From NCBI GenBank assembly GCA_015486895.1, contig WFQT01000009.1, forward strand, positions 1 through 10,799: a DNA stretch of 10,799 nt, in the 5' to 3' direction. Below, piece by piece: positions 1-8,014 of the stretch. The first letter of the stretch is position 1; every line of letters begins with the position of its first letter. Both the position numbers and the translations under genes were made by a program. The notes under the pieces were generated by a model. That model saw only the letters and a program-made list of their open reading frames with translations, did not search any database and was not told the origin of the DNA. Source of the DNA: Anaerolineae bacterium (GTDB lineage: Bacteria; Chloroflexota; Anaerolineae; JAADDB01).

Positions 1-39
1 GGTTGTCTCACCATGCCGCGTCAGCAGTAACCTGGTCAA
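1..39 (-). CDS. cobC: Alpha-ribazole phosphatase CobC, 5' end only
   Basis: Only the first 13 codons are in the window. From a TTG at 39-37 the frame reads M(TTG)-TRLLLTRHGETT. This contains the RHG-E-T signature of the histidine phosphatase (phosphoglycerate mutase-like) family, where the His accepts the phosphate. In cobalamin synthesis CobC removes the 5'-phosphate from alpha-ribazole phosphate or adenosylcobalamin phosphate. The TTG start is chosen because a Shine-Dalgarno-like AAGG lies 8 bases upstream, the cobD stop is 14 bases upstream, and no ATG or GTG in this frame lies nearby. Position directly after cobD in a B12 operon makes CobC the likeliest member of this broad family. With so few residues another histidine phosphatase cannot be excluded. 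The gene continues past the left edge. Confidence 0.72.
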   Translation of the reverse strand, partial: MTRLLLTRHGETT

Positions 40-53
40 GATTGGCGCCTTAT

Positions 54-1130
54 CTAATTTCCGCCCAGCGCCTGGATCAGTTGCTGGTTCTCCTCCGGCC
101 GGCGGGTGGCAATGCGCACGTAAGCCGGCAGCCCAAAAGATGCACCATCCCGCACCAGGATTCCCTGGCGAAGCAGTGTCTGTCGGAAGCGAGCTCCGTT
201 CCCCACCTGTAAGAGAAAAAAGTGGGTGGCAGAAGGCAAGGGAATCAGCCCCAAGCCAGTCAGATTTGCCCGAAAGTCCGCGTTGGCCTGGGCCAGCCAA
301 GTCAGCGACCGCTGCAGGTAGGTTTCATCCTCCAGGGCAGCCACTCCCGCGGCCTGAGCCATGGCGTTAACGTTCCATGCCGGCCGCACAGCCGCCAGGG
401 CAGCGATCACTTCCGTAGGGCCGACGGCGTAGCCCAGGCGCAGGCCGGCCAGGGCGTACTCCTTGGTCATGGAGCGCAAAACCAGTACATTTGCCGCCTG
501 CAGCTCTAAGGCGGAACGGCCGGATGCCACAAATGGGAGATAGGCTTCGTCTATGACAAACAATGTCTGCGGTGCGGCTTCCACCAGCGGGCGCAACTCT
601 TGCAAGGAAAGATACTGACCAGTGGGATTGTTCGGGTTGCACAGGAAAGCCACCCGGGGGCGCAGGTCATGCACCGCTTCGGCCACGAGGACCACGTCCA
701 CCGCGAAATCGTCCTTAGCTTTGGCCCACCATGGATGTACCCGTCCTCCCATCAGCCGCACCACCCGAGCGTATTCGCCGAACGTTGGCTCAACGATGAA
801 AATTGTATCACCGGAACGCACGTAGGCCAACGCCAGCAGCAAGAGGAGTTCACTCGCGCCGTTGCCGACCACAATGGCCTGCGGGGATACACCTAGCCGG
901 GACGCCAGCGCCTGCCGCAAGGCCAGTGACTCCCGGTCGGGATAGCGATCCAGCGGCACGCCAGCCACTGCCTCCCGTACCCGGGGCGAGGGGCCGTAAG
1001 GGTTGCTGTTGACACTGAAATCCAGCACGTCCCCGGGGGACAGGCCAAGCCGCGCCAGCTCCTCGAAATCCAGCGCGCCATGAACGACCCGCGGAATTGT
1101 CCGAACACAAAAGCGAGGTTGCATCAGCAT
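54..1130 (-). CDS. cobD: Threonine-phosphate decarboxylase CobD (PLP, HisC-like)
   Basis: A fold-type I PLP aminotransferase-like enzyme of 358 residues. CobD decarboxylates L-threonine-O-3-phosphate to (R)-1-amino-2-propanol phosphate, the arm CbiB attaches to cobyric acid. Visible marks: an N-terminal PRVVHGALDFEELARLGL stretch and DFSVNSNPYGPSP, typical of CobD rather than histidinol-phosphate aminotransferase; GNGASELL (cofactor phosphate region); CNPNNPTG; VIDEAY; and SMTKEYALAGLRLGY, whose Lys (about residue 223) should form the Schiff base. The start is placed at the ATG at 1130-1128, where an AGAGGGG ribosome-binding site lies about 10 bases upstream. An in-frame ATG at 1196 would add 22 residues unlike the family and overlap cbiB by 23 bases. 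An ATG two codons downstream (1124) is also possible. The substrate needs a threonine kinase (PduX type), which is not in the window. HisC activity is a less likely alternative because of context. Confidence 0.92.
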   Translation of the reverse strand: MLMQPRFCVRTIPRVVHGALDFEELARLGLSPGDVLDFSVNSNPYGPSPRVREAVAGVPLDRYPDRESLALRQALASRLGVSPQAIVVGNGASELLLLLALAYVRSGDTIFIVEPTFGEYARVVRLMGGRVHPWWAKAKDDFAVDVVLVAEAVHDLRPRVAFLCNPNNPTGQYLSLQELRPLVEAAPQTLFVIDEAYLPFVASGRSALELQAANVLVLRSMTKEYALAGLRLGYAVGPTEVIAALAAVRPAWNVNAMAQAAGVAALEDETYLQRSLTWLAQANADFRANLTGLGLIPLPSATHFFLLQVGNGARFRQTLLRQGILVRDGASFGLPAYVRIATRRPEENQQLIQALGGN

Positions 1131-1173
1131 TGAAAATAAACCCCTCTCGTAGAGGTGATACTCCTGGTCGCCC

Positions 1174-2169
1174 CTACGATCGACTCCATGCACCAATGAA
1201 AACTACCAATACGACGGCCGCCAAGACTGTGCCCAAACGCATCAAGCGGACTGACCGACCGATATCGCCCGCTCTGGCATCTCCCAGCCCTGCCCCCAGC
1301 CGGTACTGGCCCGCTTTTTCCAATTCCACCCCCAACGCGCCGGCCATGGCACTCATGGGCCAGCCAGCGTTGGGGCTTGCGGTCTTCCCCCCATCCCGGC
1401 GAAGAACACGCCAGGCACGGCGCGCGTCCGCGCCGGTCAAGGGCGCAGCCAGAACCAGCAAGCCAGCAGTGAGGCGCGCAGGCAACAGATTGGCCAGGTC
1501 ATCCAGGCGGGCCGGCGCCTTGCCCAGCCATTCGTGGCGTTGATCATGGTAGCCTAGCATGGCGTCGACAGTGTTGATGAAACGGTAAGCCAGGGAGGCC
1601 GGCAATCCGCCCAGAGCGTAGTACAGCCAGGGTGCGACCACGCCGTCGCTGCTGTTCTCGGCCACCGACTCTATGGTGGCGGCGGCCACTTGCGCTTCAT
1701 CCAAGTCATCCGTTGCGCGGCTCACCAGGTGCCAGCGTACCAGACGGCGTGCCTCCGACAAGTCACCTGTCGCCAGGGCAGCCTGCACCTCGCCAGCTGC
1801 AGAGGCCAGTCCCTGCCGGGAAAAGGTGACCTTGAACAAACCAGCTTCCACCAGCCAGCGCCAGGGCAGTGGCAAGCGGGCCACGACGCGCTCCCCAACA
1901 TAACCCAGGCCGCCGATAACCATTGCCCCGCCAGCGGTGAGCAACGACCCGTAGATCAAGGGGGCCAGGCGTCCCTGGCGCGGGGCGTGACGTTCCGCCG
2001 CGGCAATGACTTTCCCCATCCAAGCCACCGGGTGGTAGCGATTGGATGGGTCCCCTAACACTTGATCTAACACCAGTGCCAGCAGGAAGGGCACAGAGCG
2101 TTGCACTCCTCGGGATGACCATCCCGCCAATTGCTGGTAACGGCCGCCTTTTGGCAGTTTTGACATCAT
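1174..2169 (-). CDS. cbiB: Adenosylcobinamide-phosphate synthase CbiB
   Basis: Integral membrane enzyme of 331 residues that condenses adenosylcobyric acid with aminopropanol (phosphate), giving adenosylcobinamide (phosphate). The family motifs are all present: LGDPSNRYHPVAWMG (about residues 38-52), ESVAENSSDGVVAP (167-180), FINTVDAMLGY (198-207) and SPNAGWPMSAMAGAL (265-279). Hydrophobic segments flank them and a last one ends the protein. The start at 2169 has a GGAG 8 bases upstream and lies 24 bases after the cbiZ stop. It gives a polar lead of about 25 residues (MMSKLPKGGR...) before the first hydrophobic segment, longer than usual. GTG codons at residues 22 or 26 are alternative starts. 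CobD, which makes its co-substrate, is encoded next. It should also rebuild the arm removed by CbiZ, encoded just upstream. Confidence 0.95.
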   Translation of the reverse strand: MMSKLPKGGRYQQLAGWSSRGVQRSVPFLLALVLDQVLGDPSNRYHPVAWMGKVIAAAERHAPRQGRLAPLIYGSLLTAGGAMVIGGLGYVGERVVARLPLPWRWLVEAGLFKVTFSRQGLASAAGEVQAALATGDLSEARRLVRWHLVSRATDDLDEAQVAAATIESVAENSSDGVVAPWLYYALGGLPASLAYRFINTVDAMLGYHDQRHEWLGKAPARLDDLANLLPARLTAGLLVLAAPLTGADARRAWRVLRRDGGKTASPNAGWPMSAMAGALGVELEKAGQYRLGAGLGDARAGDIGRSVRLMRLGTVLAAVVLVVFIGAWSRS

Positions 2170-2193
2170 GGCGTGATCTCCGATCGCGATCTC

Positions 2194-2832
2194 TTATATC
2201 AGGGCTCCCAGCGTCTGACGCACGCACTGCCCGATGAGCCAGCCCACCCTTGTTGCCGGGCCAGCGTAGGGTAGAGTCTCCCCTCGACCGGTATAGGCTA
2301 CCACCAGCGCATCGGTCGAAGTCCCAGTTGCTGGAAAGCCATCCGGCGTGCGCACCCCTCCCTCCAGCAGCAGGTAAGCCTTGGCTTCCGTCGCCGTGAT
2401 GACGGCATTGACCAATGCGGCCGGGCTCAAGTTGCCGTCCACCAGTAGGATGATGTTGATCGTGCCAGCGGCCAGAGGAGCTGGAGAACTGAGACCAGCG
2501 CAGGTCGGATTGCTCAACCCGGCAGTCACAATGGCGGCAACGGTCAGGCTGCCAGCATGCAAAGCGACTGTCTGAACCCGATCCAGGTACGCGGCCGTCA
2601 TCAGCCCGACGAAAGGCTCGTCGATGCCATGCTCACCAGCAAATCCTCGCAGGTCGCCGGGGGGATCCGGGTGACTATAGCCCTTGATCACGTGACGATT
2701 GATGATATAGTGCGCTTGGGTGAACCCACCGCCCACGACGGCTGAAGCCAGCATTTTCAGAGGCCGTTCGCTGTGGAGCACCAGAACCTCCGGCGTCAAA
2801 GATGCGGTAAGGAAAGGGAAATCGAGCTTCAC
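2194..2832 (-). CDS. cbiZ: Adenosylcobinamide amidohydrolase CbiZ
   Basis: A 212-residue protein matching the CbiZ family. CbiZ hydrolyses the amide bond to the aminopropanol arm of adenosylcobinamide (in some bacteria also of adenosyl-pseudocobalamin), releasing adenosylcobyric acid that CbiB can reuse. Seen in the sequence: a glycine-rich VVGGGF near residues 32-37, GLMTAAYLDRVQTV (76-89), AGLSNPTCAG (104-113), INIILLVDGNLSPAALVNAV (125-144), GTSTDALVVA (170-179) and YAGPATRVG (189-197). The start is GTG, whose GTGA overlaps the cobS TGA stop by four bases, a translational coupling arrangement. CbiZ is a salvage or remodelling enzyme, so its presence implies that the cell takes up incomplete or foreign corrinoids. 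This fits the BtuFCD genes upstream in the same operon. No signal peptide or membrane segment is evident, so it should be cytoplasmic. Confidence 0.93.
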   Translation of the reverse strand: MKLDFPFLTASLTPEVLVLHSERPLKMLASAVVGGGFTQAHYIINRHVIKGYSHPDPPGDLRGFAGEHGIDEPFVGLMTAAYLDRVQTVALHAGSLTVAAIVTAGLSNPTCAGLSSPAPLAAGTINIILLVDGNLSPAALVNAVITATEAKAYLLLEGGVRTPDGFPATGTSTDALVVAYTGRGETLPYAGPATRVGWLIGQCVRQTLGALI

Positions 2833-3614
2833 GAGTAACTCCCAACAACGACAACCAACAAAACCAGAACCTCCGTCAGCTCACAGATGGCCCCGTAGAT
2901 GTCGCCCGTCAGTCCAGGCAGCCGGGACAGGGCAAAGCGGGCCAATACCCACGTCGTAGCAGCCACCAACGCTGCCGCGGCCAACCCCAGCCAACCACTG
3001 GCAATCCCAGCCGTGATCAACGCGATAACTGTTGCTACGATCAGTTCGCGCCGGCCGGCATGATCCTTCAGCGCGCGCCCCAACCCCTGGGAGCGACCGT
3101 AGGGGAAGGCGATGACCGCCAGGCTCATGGCCCAGCGGCCCAGCGTGGGGGCCACGAGCAAGGCGAGGGTATAATCCGGCAAGGCGGCCAGGGCGGCGTA
3201 TTTCACCAGCAACAGCGCCACCCCGCCAGCCACGGCGAAAGCCCCCACCTGCTCGTCACGCAGGATGCGCAAGCGATCCTCGGCCGTAGCGCCGCCAAAG
3301 AGACCATCGCAAGTATCCAGGAAGCCATCCAAATGCAATGCACCTGTGAGGATGATCCAGACAGCTAAAACCAGCGCGGCGGTGACATTCCCCGGGAGGA
3401 TGATCCGCAGGCCGGCACGCAGGCCAACCAGTACCAGGCCTAGCAAAACGCCCACCAGAGGAAAGTGACCCACAGCCGCGCCCAGCTCCGTCATTGTAAA
3501 AGGCCGGCGGATCAGCGGCGGGGCAATGGTCAGGAACTGAAGCGCAGCCAGAAATGGGATTCCGATACTGGAATTCCAGTTTCTGATTTCCGGTTCCCTA
3601 CTTTTTCTCTCCAC
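2829..3614 (-). CDS. cobS: Cobalamin 5'-phosphate synthase CobS (GTG start)
   Basis: Polytopic membrane protein of 261 residues that joins adenosylcobinamide-GDP to alpha-ribazole (phosphate), the last assembly step. Hallmarks: HFPLVGVLLG (50-59), the acidic metal-binding LHLDGFLDTCDGLFGG (93-108, Asp96, Asp100, Asp103), LRDEQVGAFA (118-127) and the C-terminal GLTGDIYGAICELTE (234-248). Several hydrophobic segments separate them. The GTG at 3614-3612 lies 3 bases after the cobT stop, with a GGAA about 6-8 bases before it inside the end of cobT. No ATG lies closer upstream of the conserved FLAALQFLTI. The first 20 or so residues (MERKSREPEIRNWNSS...) are polar and unlike the family. They are encoded by an A/G-rich stretch containing a perfect 14-base palindrome at 3567-3580. 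The stop overlaps the cbiZ start. Confidence 0.95.
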   Translation of the reverse strand: MERKSREPEIRNWNSSIGIPFLAALQFLTIAPPLIRRPFTMTELGAAVGHFPLVGVLLGLVLVGLRAGLRIILPGNVTAALVLAVWIILTGALHLDGFLDTCDGLFGGATAEDRLRILRDEQVGAFAVAGGVALLLVKYAALAALPDYTLALLVAPTLGRWAMSLAVIAFPYGRSQGLGRALKDHAGRRELIVATVIALITAGIASGWLGLAAAALVAATTWVLARFALSRLPGLTGDIYGAICELTEVLVLLVVVVGSYS

Positions 3615-3617
3615 ATT

Positions 3618-4670
3618 CTATTCCTTGTCCGCAACGCCTGCTTCCTCGAACGTCGCCATCTCATCCAGGATTCTGCAGGCAGCTTCAACCAGGGAAATGC
3701 CGATCGCCGCACCCGTCCCTTCGCCCAGACGCAGATCCAGGTCCAGCAGCGGCTGTAGCTTCAGCCAATCGAGCATGATGCGATGCCCCTGTTCCTGGGA
3801 GCGATGGGCGGCGATGAGATAGGCGCGCACCTGCGGGGCCAGGCCGACGGCAATCATAGCCGCGGCCGTGGAGATGAAGCCATCCACCACCACCGGCCGG
3901 CGATGGGCCGCAGCAGCCAGCATCGCTCCGGCCAACCCGCCGATCTCGAATCCCCCTACCTTGGACAGCACACCCAGCGCGTCATCGGGATCGGGCCGAT
4001 TGACAGCCAGAGCCTTTCCTACTGCAGCGACCTTACGGGCCAGGCCTGCATCGTCCACGCCGGTACCCCGACCCACCACGTTCGATGCAGGCAGGCCTGA
4101 CAACGCGCAAGCGATGGCCGCCGAGGGTGTGGTGTTGCCGATGCCCATGTCGCCCGTACCCAGGATGTCCAGGCCTCGGGCCAGCTCGTTTTCCACCACC
4201 TCTGCGCCGGCTTCCAGGGCGCGCATGGCCTGTTCGCGGGTCATGGCGGGGCCGGCCGCGATGTTAGCCGTGCCCCGGGCCACTTTTTTATCCACCAGAC
4301 CAGGATGTGGCTCCAGTTCGACGGCCACCCCCAGATCTACCACGACCACCCGCGCCCCCACGTGACGGGACAAGACATTGATAGCCGCGCCACCGCGCAG
4401 GAAATTGTAAACCATTTCCGGTGTGACCTCCTGCGGGAAGGCGCTAACACCTTCAGCGACGACTCCGTGGTCGCCAGCCATGGTCGTGATGACCTTATGC
4501 CGGATGTGGGGCCGGGGATTACCGGTAATGCCGGCGATCTGGATGGATAAATCCTCCAGCCGGCCCAGGCTACCCCGGGGTTTGGTCAGGACATCCTGTC
4601 GGGCACGAGCTGCCGCCATGGCTTCCTGGTCAAGCGGACCGATTTGGGTAATAAGATTTTCAAGTGTCAT
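3618..4670 (-). CDS. cobT: Nicotinate-nucleotide:dimethylbenzimidazole phosphoribosyltransferase CobT
   Basis: A 350-residue cytoplasmic enzyme that transfers phosphoribose from nicotinate mononucleotide to the lower-ligand base, giving alpha-ribazole phosphate for CobS. The length is typical and collinearity with the Salmonella enzyme looks good: LTKPRGSLGRLEDL (28-41), MAGDHGVVAEGVSAFPQEVT (64-83), GTGDMGIGNTTPSAAI (171-186), SKVGGFEIGGLAGAML (236-251), DGFISTAAA (263-271), AHRSQEQGH (288-296) and LRLGEGTGAA (313-322). By my count the last motif puts its Glu at 317, the number of the catalytic base in Salmonella CobT. The residue at 174, Glu in Salmonella as I recall, is Asp here. The start ATG has GAGGA about 10 bases upstream and lies 18 bases after the cbiA stop. 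No base-synthesis gene (bluB or bza) is in the window, so which lower ligand is activated cannot be told. Confidence 0.97.
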   Translation of the reverse strand: MTLENLITQIGPLDQEAMAAARARQDVLTKPRGSLGRLEDLSIQIAGITGNPRPHIRHKVITTMAGDHGVVAEGVSAFPQEVTPEMVYNFLRGGAAINVLSRHVGARVVVVDLGVAVELEPHPGLVDKKVARGTANIAAGPAMTREQAMRALEAGAEVVENELARGLDILGTGDMGIGNTTPSAAIACALSGLPASNVVGRGTGVDDAGLARKVAAVGKALAVNRPDPDDALGVLSKVGGFEIGGLAGAMLAAAAHRRPVVVDGFISTAAAMIAVGLAPQVRAYLIAAHRSQEQGHRIMLDWLKLQPLLDLDLRLGEGTGAAIGISLVEAACRILDEMATFEEAGVADKE

Positions 4671-4688
4671 ACGCTGTTTTTCCTCATT

Positions 4689-6170
4689 TTATTCTTTCTG
4701 ACATGCTGTCACAAAGCGGACAGCCAATTCTGGCTTGGTCCAGAAGTGCAGGTGCAGGTACGAGGCCCACAGGCTACCCAAGCTGGCACCTTCTGGATGG
4801 GATTGGTCCCTGTCACGGGGCGATTGTAGAATATAAGCTGGGGGCAGATTGTCTGGACGGCCCTCCCAGTCTGAGTAGTGAAACTCGTGACCACGGACAC
4901 TCTCACCCTCGGCAAACAGCCAGGAATTGCCGGCAGCCCTGGCGACCCGGTAGCCCACGGTCAGCCGGTCAATCATCCGCGAACGCCCTGGCAGCAGGCC
5001 TACCATGGAATGCTCATTTCCCTCCAAGTCAATTATGGACTCAGTCAGGTACATCAAACCGCCACACTCAGCATAGATGGGCATGTTTTGCACGTGCGCC
5101 TCGTGCAAAGTGGCTCGCATGGCCGCATTGGCCCCCAATCGAGCCGCATAGACTTCCGGGAAGCCACCGCTGAGGATAACGCCAGCCGTGCCCGGAGGCA
5201 GAGAAATGTCCCGCAACGGGCTGAAGAAGGCGATCTCGGCCCCGGCCGACCGTAGCAGGTCCAGATTATCTTCGTAGATGAAGTTGAACGCTTCATCCCG
5301 CGCCACAGCGATGACAGGGCGACCGCTTGTTAGATGGGGGCGAGAGGGAGGCCGGGGTCCAGAGTGCAAGGGGCCAGGAGGATGCAGCGGGTCGAGAGTA
5401 TCCAAAGATGGTACCCTCTGGGCAATATCCACCAAGCGGTCCAGGTCCAGGTAACGAACCATATCATCGGCGGCCGCCCCGATAAAATCACGCCAACGAC
5501 CTGGCTCGGCGGTGGGTATCAGGCCCAGATGCCGTTCGGGGATCTCCAGGGCAAGATCACGCGGCAGCCAGCCCAGGACGGGGAGGCCGGTCGCCTGCTG
5601 GATAGCTGCGGCCACACCGCGGCCATGACTATCACCTGCCACGCGGTTGACGATGATACCGGCTAAGGGCAGGTCCCGATCGAAAGCCTGATAGCCCAGA
5701 GCCACTGCGGCGGCGCTGCGCGCCATGCTGAAAGCATCCAGCACTAGCAGTACCGGCGCGGCCAACAGTTTGGCGACTTCAGCGGTGCTTCCTTCTTCTC
5801 CCTCGTAGCCAAAGCCGTCGTAGAGCCCCATAACACCTTCAATGACGGCCAGATCCGCATTCTCCATTGCGCGGGCGAACAGGTAAAACACTCGTTCCCG
5901 AGGAATCATCCACGTATCCAGATTGCGTGCAGAACATCCGGCCGCTAAGGTGTGGTAAGTGGGGTCGATGTAATCCGGTCCAACCTTGAAAGGCTGCACG
6001 CGCAGCCCGCTGCGCCGAAGTGCAGCAATGATCCCGACGGTCAGGGTCGTCTTGCCCACACCGCTATGGGTACCGGCAATGACCAGGCGAGGGGCGCACT
6101 GGCCCCAGTCCCTGTTTGGCCTGGACATCGAAACTCTCACTACCTGCTTTTCATCTCCTGTTTGAGGCAT
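4689..6170 (-). CDS. cbiA: Cobyrinic acid a,c-diamide synthase CbiA/CobB
   Basis: A 493-residue two-domain glutamine amidotransferase that amidates the a and c carboxylates of (hydrogeno)cobyrinic acid using ATP and glutamine. The N-terminal synthetase domain starts with the P-loop GTHSGVGKTT (33-42), then KVGPDYIDPTYH (62-73), VIEGVMGLYDG (109-119) and DLALEIPERHLGLIPT (205-220). The C-terminal class I-type glutaminase domain (about 285-490) has ILSGGFPEVYA (332-342), the nucleophile Cys369 in YAECGGLMYL, and ASYLHLHF (469-476) with its His. A proline-rich linker (about 260-283) joins them. The start at 6170 lies 6 bases after the btuD stop, with GAGGAG only 2 bases before the ATG. An ATG at residue 15 is an alternative. 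The symbol cbiA fits an oxygen-independent or salvage setting; cobB is the aerobic name and the sequence does not decide. The ring-making genes are not here. Confidence 0.94.
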   Translation of the reverse strand: MPQTGDEKQVVRVSMSRPNRDWGQCAPRLVIAGTHSGVGKTTLTVGIIAALRRSGLRVQPFKVGPDYIDPTYHTLAAGCSARNLDTWMIPRERVFYLFARAMENADLAVIEGVMGLYDGFGYEGEEGSTAEVAKLLAAPVLLVLDAFSMARSAAAVALGYQAFDRDLPLAGIIVNRVAGDSHGRGVAAAIQQATGLPVLGWLPRDLALEIPERHLGLIPTAEPGRWRDFIGAAADDMVRYLDLDRLVDIAQRVPSLDTLDPLHPPGPLHSGPRPPSRPHLTSGRPVIAVARDEAFNFIYEDNLDLLRSAGAEIAFFSPLRDISLPPGTAGVILSGGFPEVYAARLGANAAMRATLHEAHVQNMPIYAECGGLMYLTESIIDLEGNEHSMVGLLPGRSRMIDRLTVGYRVARAAGNSWLFAEGESVRGHEFHYSDWEGRPDNLPPAYILQSPRDRDQSHPEGASLGSLWASYLHLHFWTKPELAVRFVTACQKE

Positions 6171-6176
6171 TTCTCC

Positions 6177-7034
6177 TCACTCCGAGCAGCTTTGCCTATC
6201 CATTACAGGCACCTCTCGTACCGCTTTGCTTCCACCTGGAGCCCGGCTGGGTCTTGGCGGCAGCACGGGAGCCACTAAGGGGATATTGTAAACAGGATGG
6301 CAGGTAACGATCACCGGCACGCCGTAGGCGCGAGAAAGGTGTTCTGAAGTTAATACAGCACGAGGTGGCCCCACCGCCAACAGGCGTCTCTCCGCCAGCA
6401 GCGCCACGCGATCAGCATAAAGGGCAGCCAGGTTCAAGTCGTGGATGCTCACGATCACGGCCAGCTTTTGCTCATACGCTAATCGCTGGACAAGAGAGAG
6501 AATAGCGCTCTGGTAGTGCAGATCCAGATTCGCCGTGGGCTCGTCCAGGAGCAGGATCTCGGGTTCCTGAACCAAGGCACGGGCAATGAGCACCCGCTGG
6601 CGCTCCCCGCCGGAAAGGGTTGTTATGGGGCGCTGGCGCAACTCGTACAGGTCTGTCTGATGTAAGACCCTGGCGATAACTTCTCGGTCCCGGCGGGTTA
6701 AGGGTAAGAACCAACCCCGATGTGGCATTCGGCCCAGAGCCACCACAACTTCTATCGTCAGAGAGGAATCACCCGCCTCATGCTGGGGCACAAGGCCTAT
6801 CAGCCGGGCCACCTCGAGGGTGGACAGGCGCCAAACGTCCCGGCCGTTTACCCGCACAGTGCCTCGCCGAGGACGCAACTGGCGTGCCAGTGCTCGCAGG
6901 AGAGTCGTTTTGCCAACTCCGTTGGGGCCGACCAGCGCCAAAATCTCACCCGGCCGTGCCTCTATCGCTATCTCCTGCAGAACCTCTCGTGTGTTATAGC
7001 CCAGTGACACGTTTTTTGCTTTTACCGCGTCCAT
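6177..7034 (-). CDS. btuD: Cobalamin ABC transporter ATP-binding protein BtuD
   Basis: A 285-residue ABC ATPase of the FecE/BtuD class, the motor of the corrinoid importer on the cytoplasmic face of the membrane. Motifs in order: Walker A GPNGVGKTT (36-44), Q-loop VPQHE (82-86), signature LSGGERQR (140-147), Walker B ILLLDEPT (160-167) with the catalytic Glu165, D-loop NLD (169-171) and switch His198 in SIHDLNLA. After the domain ends near residue 240 a C-terminal tail of roughly 45 residues follows, rich in Pro and Arg. Such tails occur in this family. The ATG overlaps the end of btuC by 13 bases, so the two are probably translationally coupled. Related paralogues carry haem or siderophores, but the B12 riboswitch and cobalamin neighbours argue for corrinoids. 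Confidence 0.95.
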   Translation of the reverse strand: MDAVKAKNVSLGYNTREVLQEIAIEARPGEILALVGPNGVGKTTLLRALARQLRPRRGTVRVNGRDVWRLSTLEVARLIGLVPQHEAGDSSLTIEVVVALGRMPHRGWFLPLTRRDREVIARVLHQTDLYELRQRPITTLSGGERQRVLIARALVQEPEILLLDEPTANLDLHYQSAILSLVQRLAYEQKLAVIVSIHDLNLAALYADRVALLAERRLLAVGPPRAVLTSEHLSRAYGVPVIVTCHPVYNIPLVAPVLPPRPSRAPGGSKAVREVPVMDRQSCSE

Positions 7035-8014
7035 GGTTCACCCCGCCTCAGCAACCAGAGGAAGAAAGGAACACCCAGCAGAGAAGTGAGCACGCCCACA
7101 GGGAGTTCCACCGGTGCCACAATCGTCCGTGCTAAATCATCTGCCAGCACAAGTAACAACCCACCAACAAGGGCGCTCATCGGTATCTGGAGGCGATGGG
7201 CGCCACCGACTAACCGCCGCGCTGTATGAGGAGCCAGCAGGCCTACAAAGCCGATGATGCCTCCGCTGGATACGGCTGCGGCGGTGATCAAAGTTGCAGC
7301 GAGGACGATCGCCGTGCGGGCCCACAGGAGGTTGAGCCCCAGTGCCTGCGCAGTCTCCTCACCAAGAGTAAGGGCATCGAGTGGACGGGCCAAGCTCCAC
7401 AGAAAGCCAATACCTATCGCCACCAAAGGCGCCACCATCCTCAATTCAGGCCAGCTACGACCGCTGAGCCCTCCCATCAGCCAGGCAAGTATCTCATGCA
7501 AGTCGCTGTCCCCAAGGAACATGAGTAGCGAAACAGCAGCAGAAAGAAGCATGCCCAAGGCAACTCCAGCCAACACCAAGTTGACCGCAGAGACGCGGCC
7601 CCCAGCCTGAGCAATTATGTAGACAAGGGCCACCGCCAACAGCGAGCCAACGAACGCTGCCGACGTCACCGCGTTGATGTTGAGGATAATGGCAAGCGTC
7701 GCCCCCAAAGCAGCTCCACCCGAGGCACCGATGATGTAAGGATCCGCCAACGGATTCTGGAATAGAGCCTGGTATGCAGATCCCGAAACGGCCAGCCCGG
7801 CGCCGATGCTCAACGCCAGCAGCGTGCGAGGTAGCCGTAGGTCCCAGACGATGGCTACCGCTGTGTGGCTTAGGCTAGGGTCGGTATGCCGAAAGAGAAC
7901 CGCTAGCACCTGGGCCGGGGGGATGGACACAGGCCCCATTCCCAGGCTGATCACGAGGGCGATGGCCAGGAACCCCGTAGTTGCAGCAAACATGAGAAAC
8001 AGGCGGCCTCTCAT
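7022..8014 (-). CDS. btuC: Cobalamin ABC transporter permease BtuC
   Basis: A 330-residue FecCD-family permease; two copies would form the membrane channel of the importer. The protein is almost wholly hydrophobic, consistent with about ten membrane segments. Hallmarks: LRLPRTLLALSIGAGLAVSG (59-78), YQALFQNPLADPYIIGASGG (about 80-99), WLMGGLSGRSW in the middle, LGEETAQALGL, and the late SSGGIIGFVGLLAPHTARRL, whose GLLAPH stretch lies in the region that contacts the ATPase. The ATG at 8014 forms an ATGA overlap with the stop of the radical SAM gene, so that gene is translationally tied to the transporter. Its 3' end overlaps btuD by 13 bases. Membership of the B12 branch is inferred from context, since FecCD permeases for haem and siderophores look alike. 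Confidence 0.95.
   Translation of the reverse strand: MRGRLFLMFAATTGFLAIALVISLGMGPVSIPPAQVLAVLFRHTDPSLSHTAVAIVWDLRLPRTLLALSIGAGLAVSGSAYQALFQNPLADPYIIGASGGAALGATLAIILNINAVTSAAFVGSLLAVALVYIIAQAGGRVSAVNLVLAGVALGMLLSAAVSLLMFLGDSDLHEILAWLMGGLSGRSWPELRMVAPLVAIGIGFLWSLARPLDALTLGEETAQALGLNLLWARTAIVLAATLITAAAVSSGGIIGFVGLLAPHTARRLVGGAHRLQIPMSALVGGLLLVLADDLARTIVAPVELPVGVLTSLLGVPFFLWLLRRGEPWTR

Noticed and set aside
1..14. ATG at 14-12 on the minus strand as the start of the gene after cobD
   Set aside because: The frame gives MVRQP with no ribosome-binding site, while the overlapping TTG frame gives the histidine phosphatase RHGET motif and has AAGG at good spacing.
1131..1196. Upstream ATG at 1196 as the cobD start
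   Set aside because: It adds 22 residues unlike the family and overlaps cbiB by 23 bases; the ATG at 1130 has a better ribosome-binding site.
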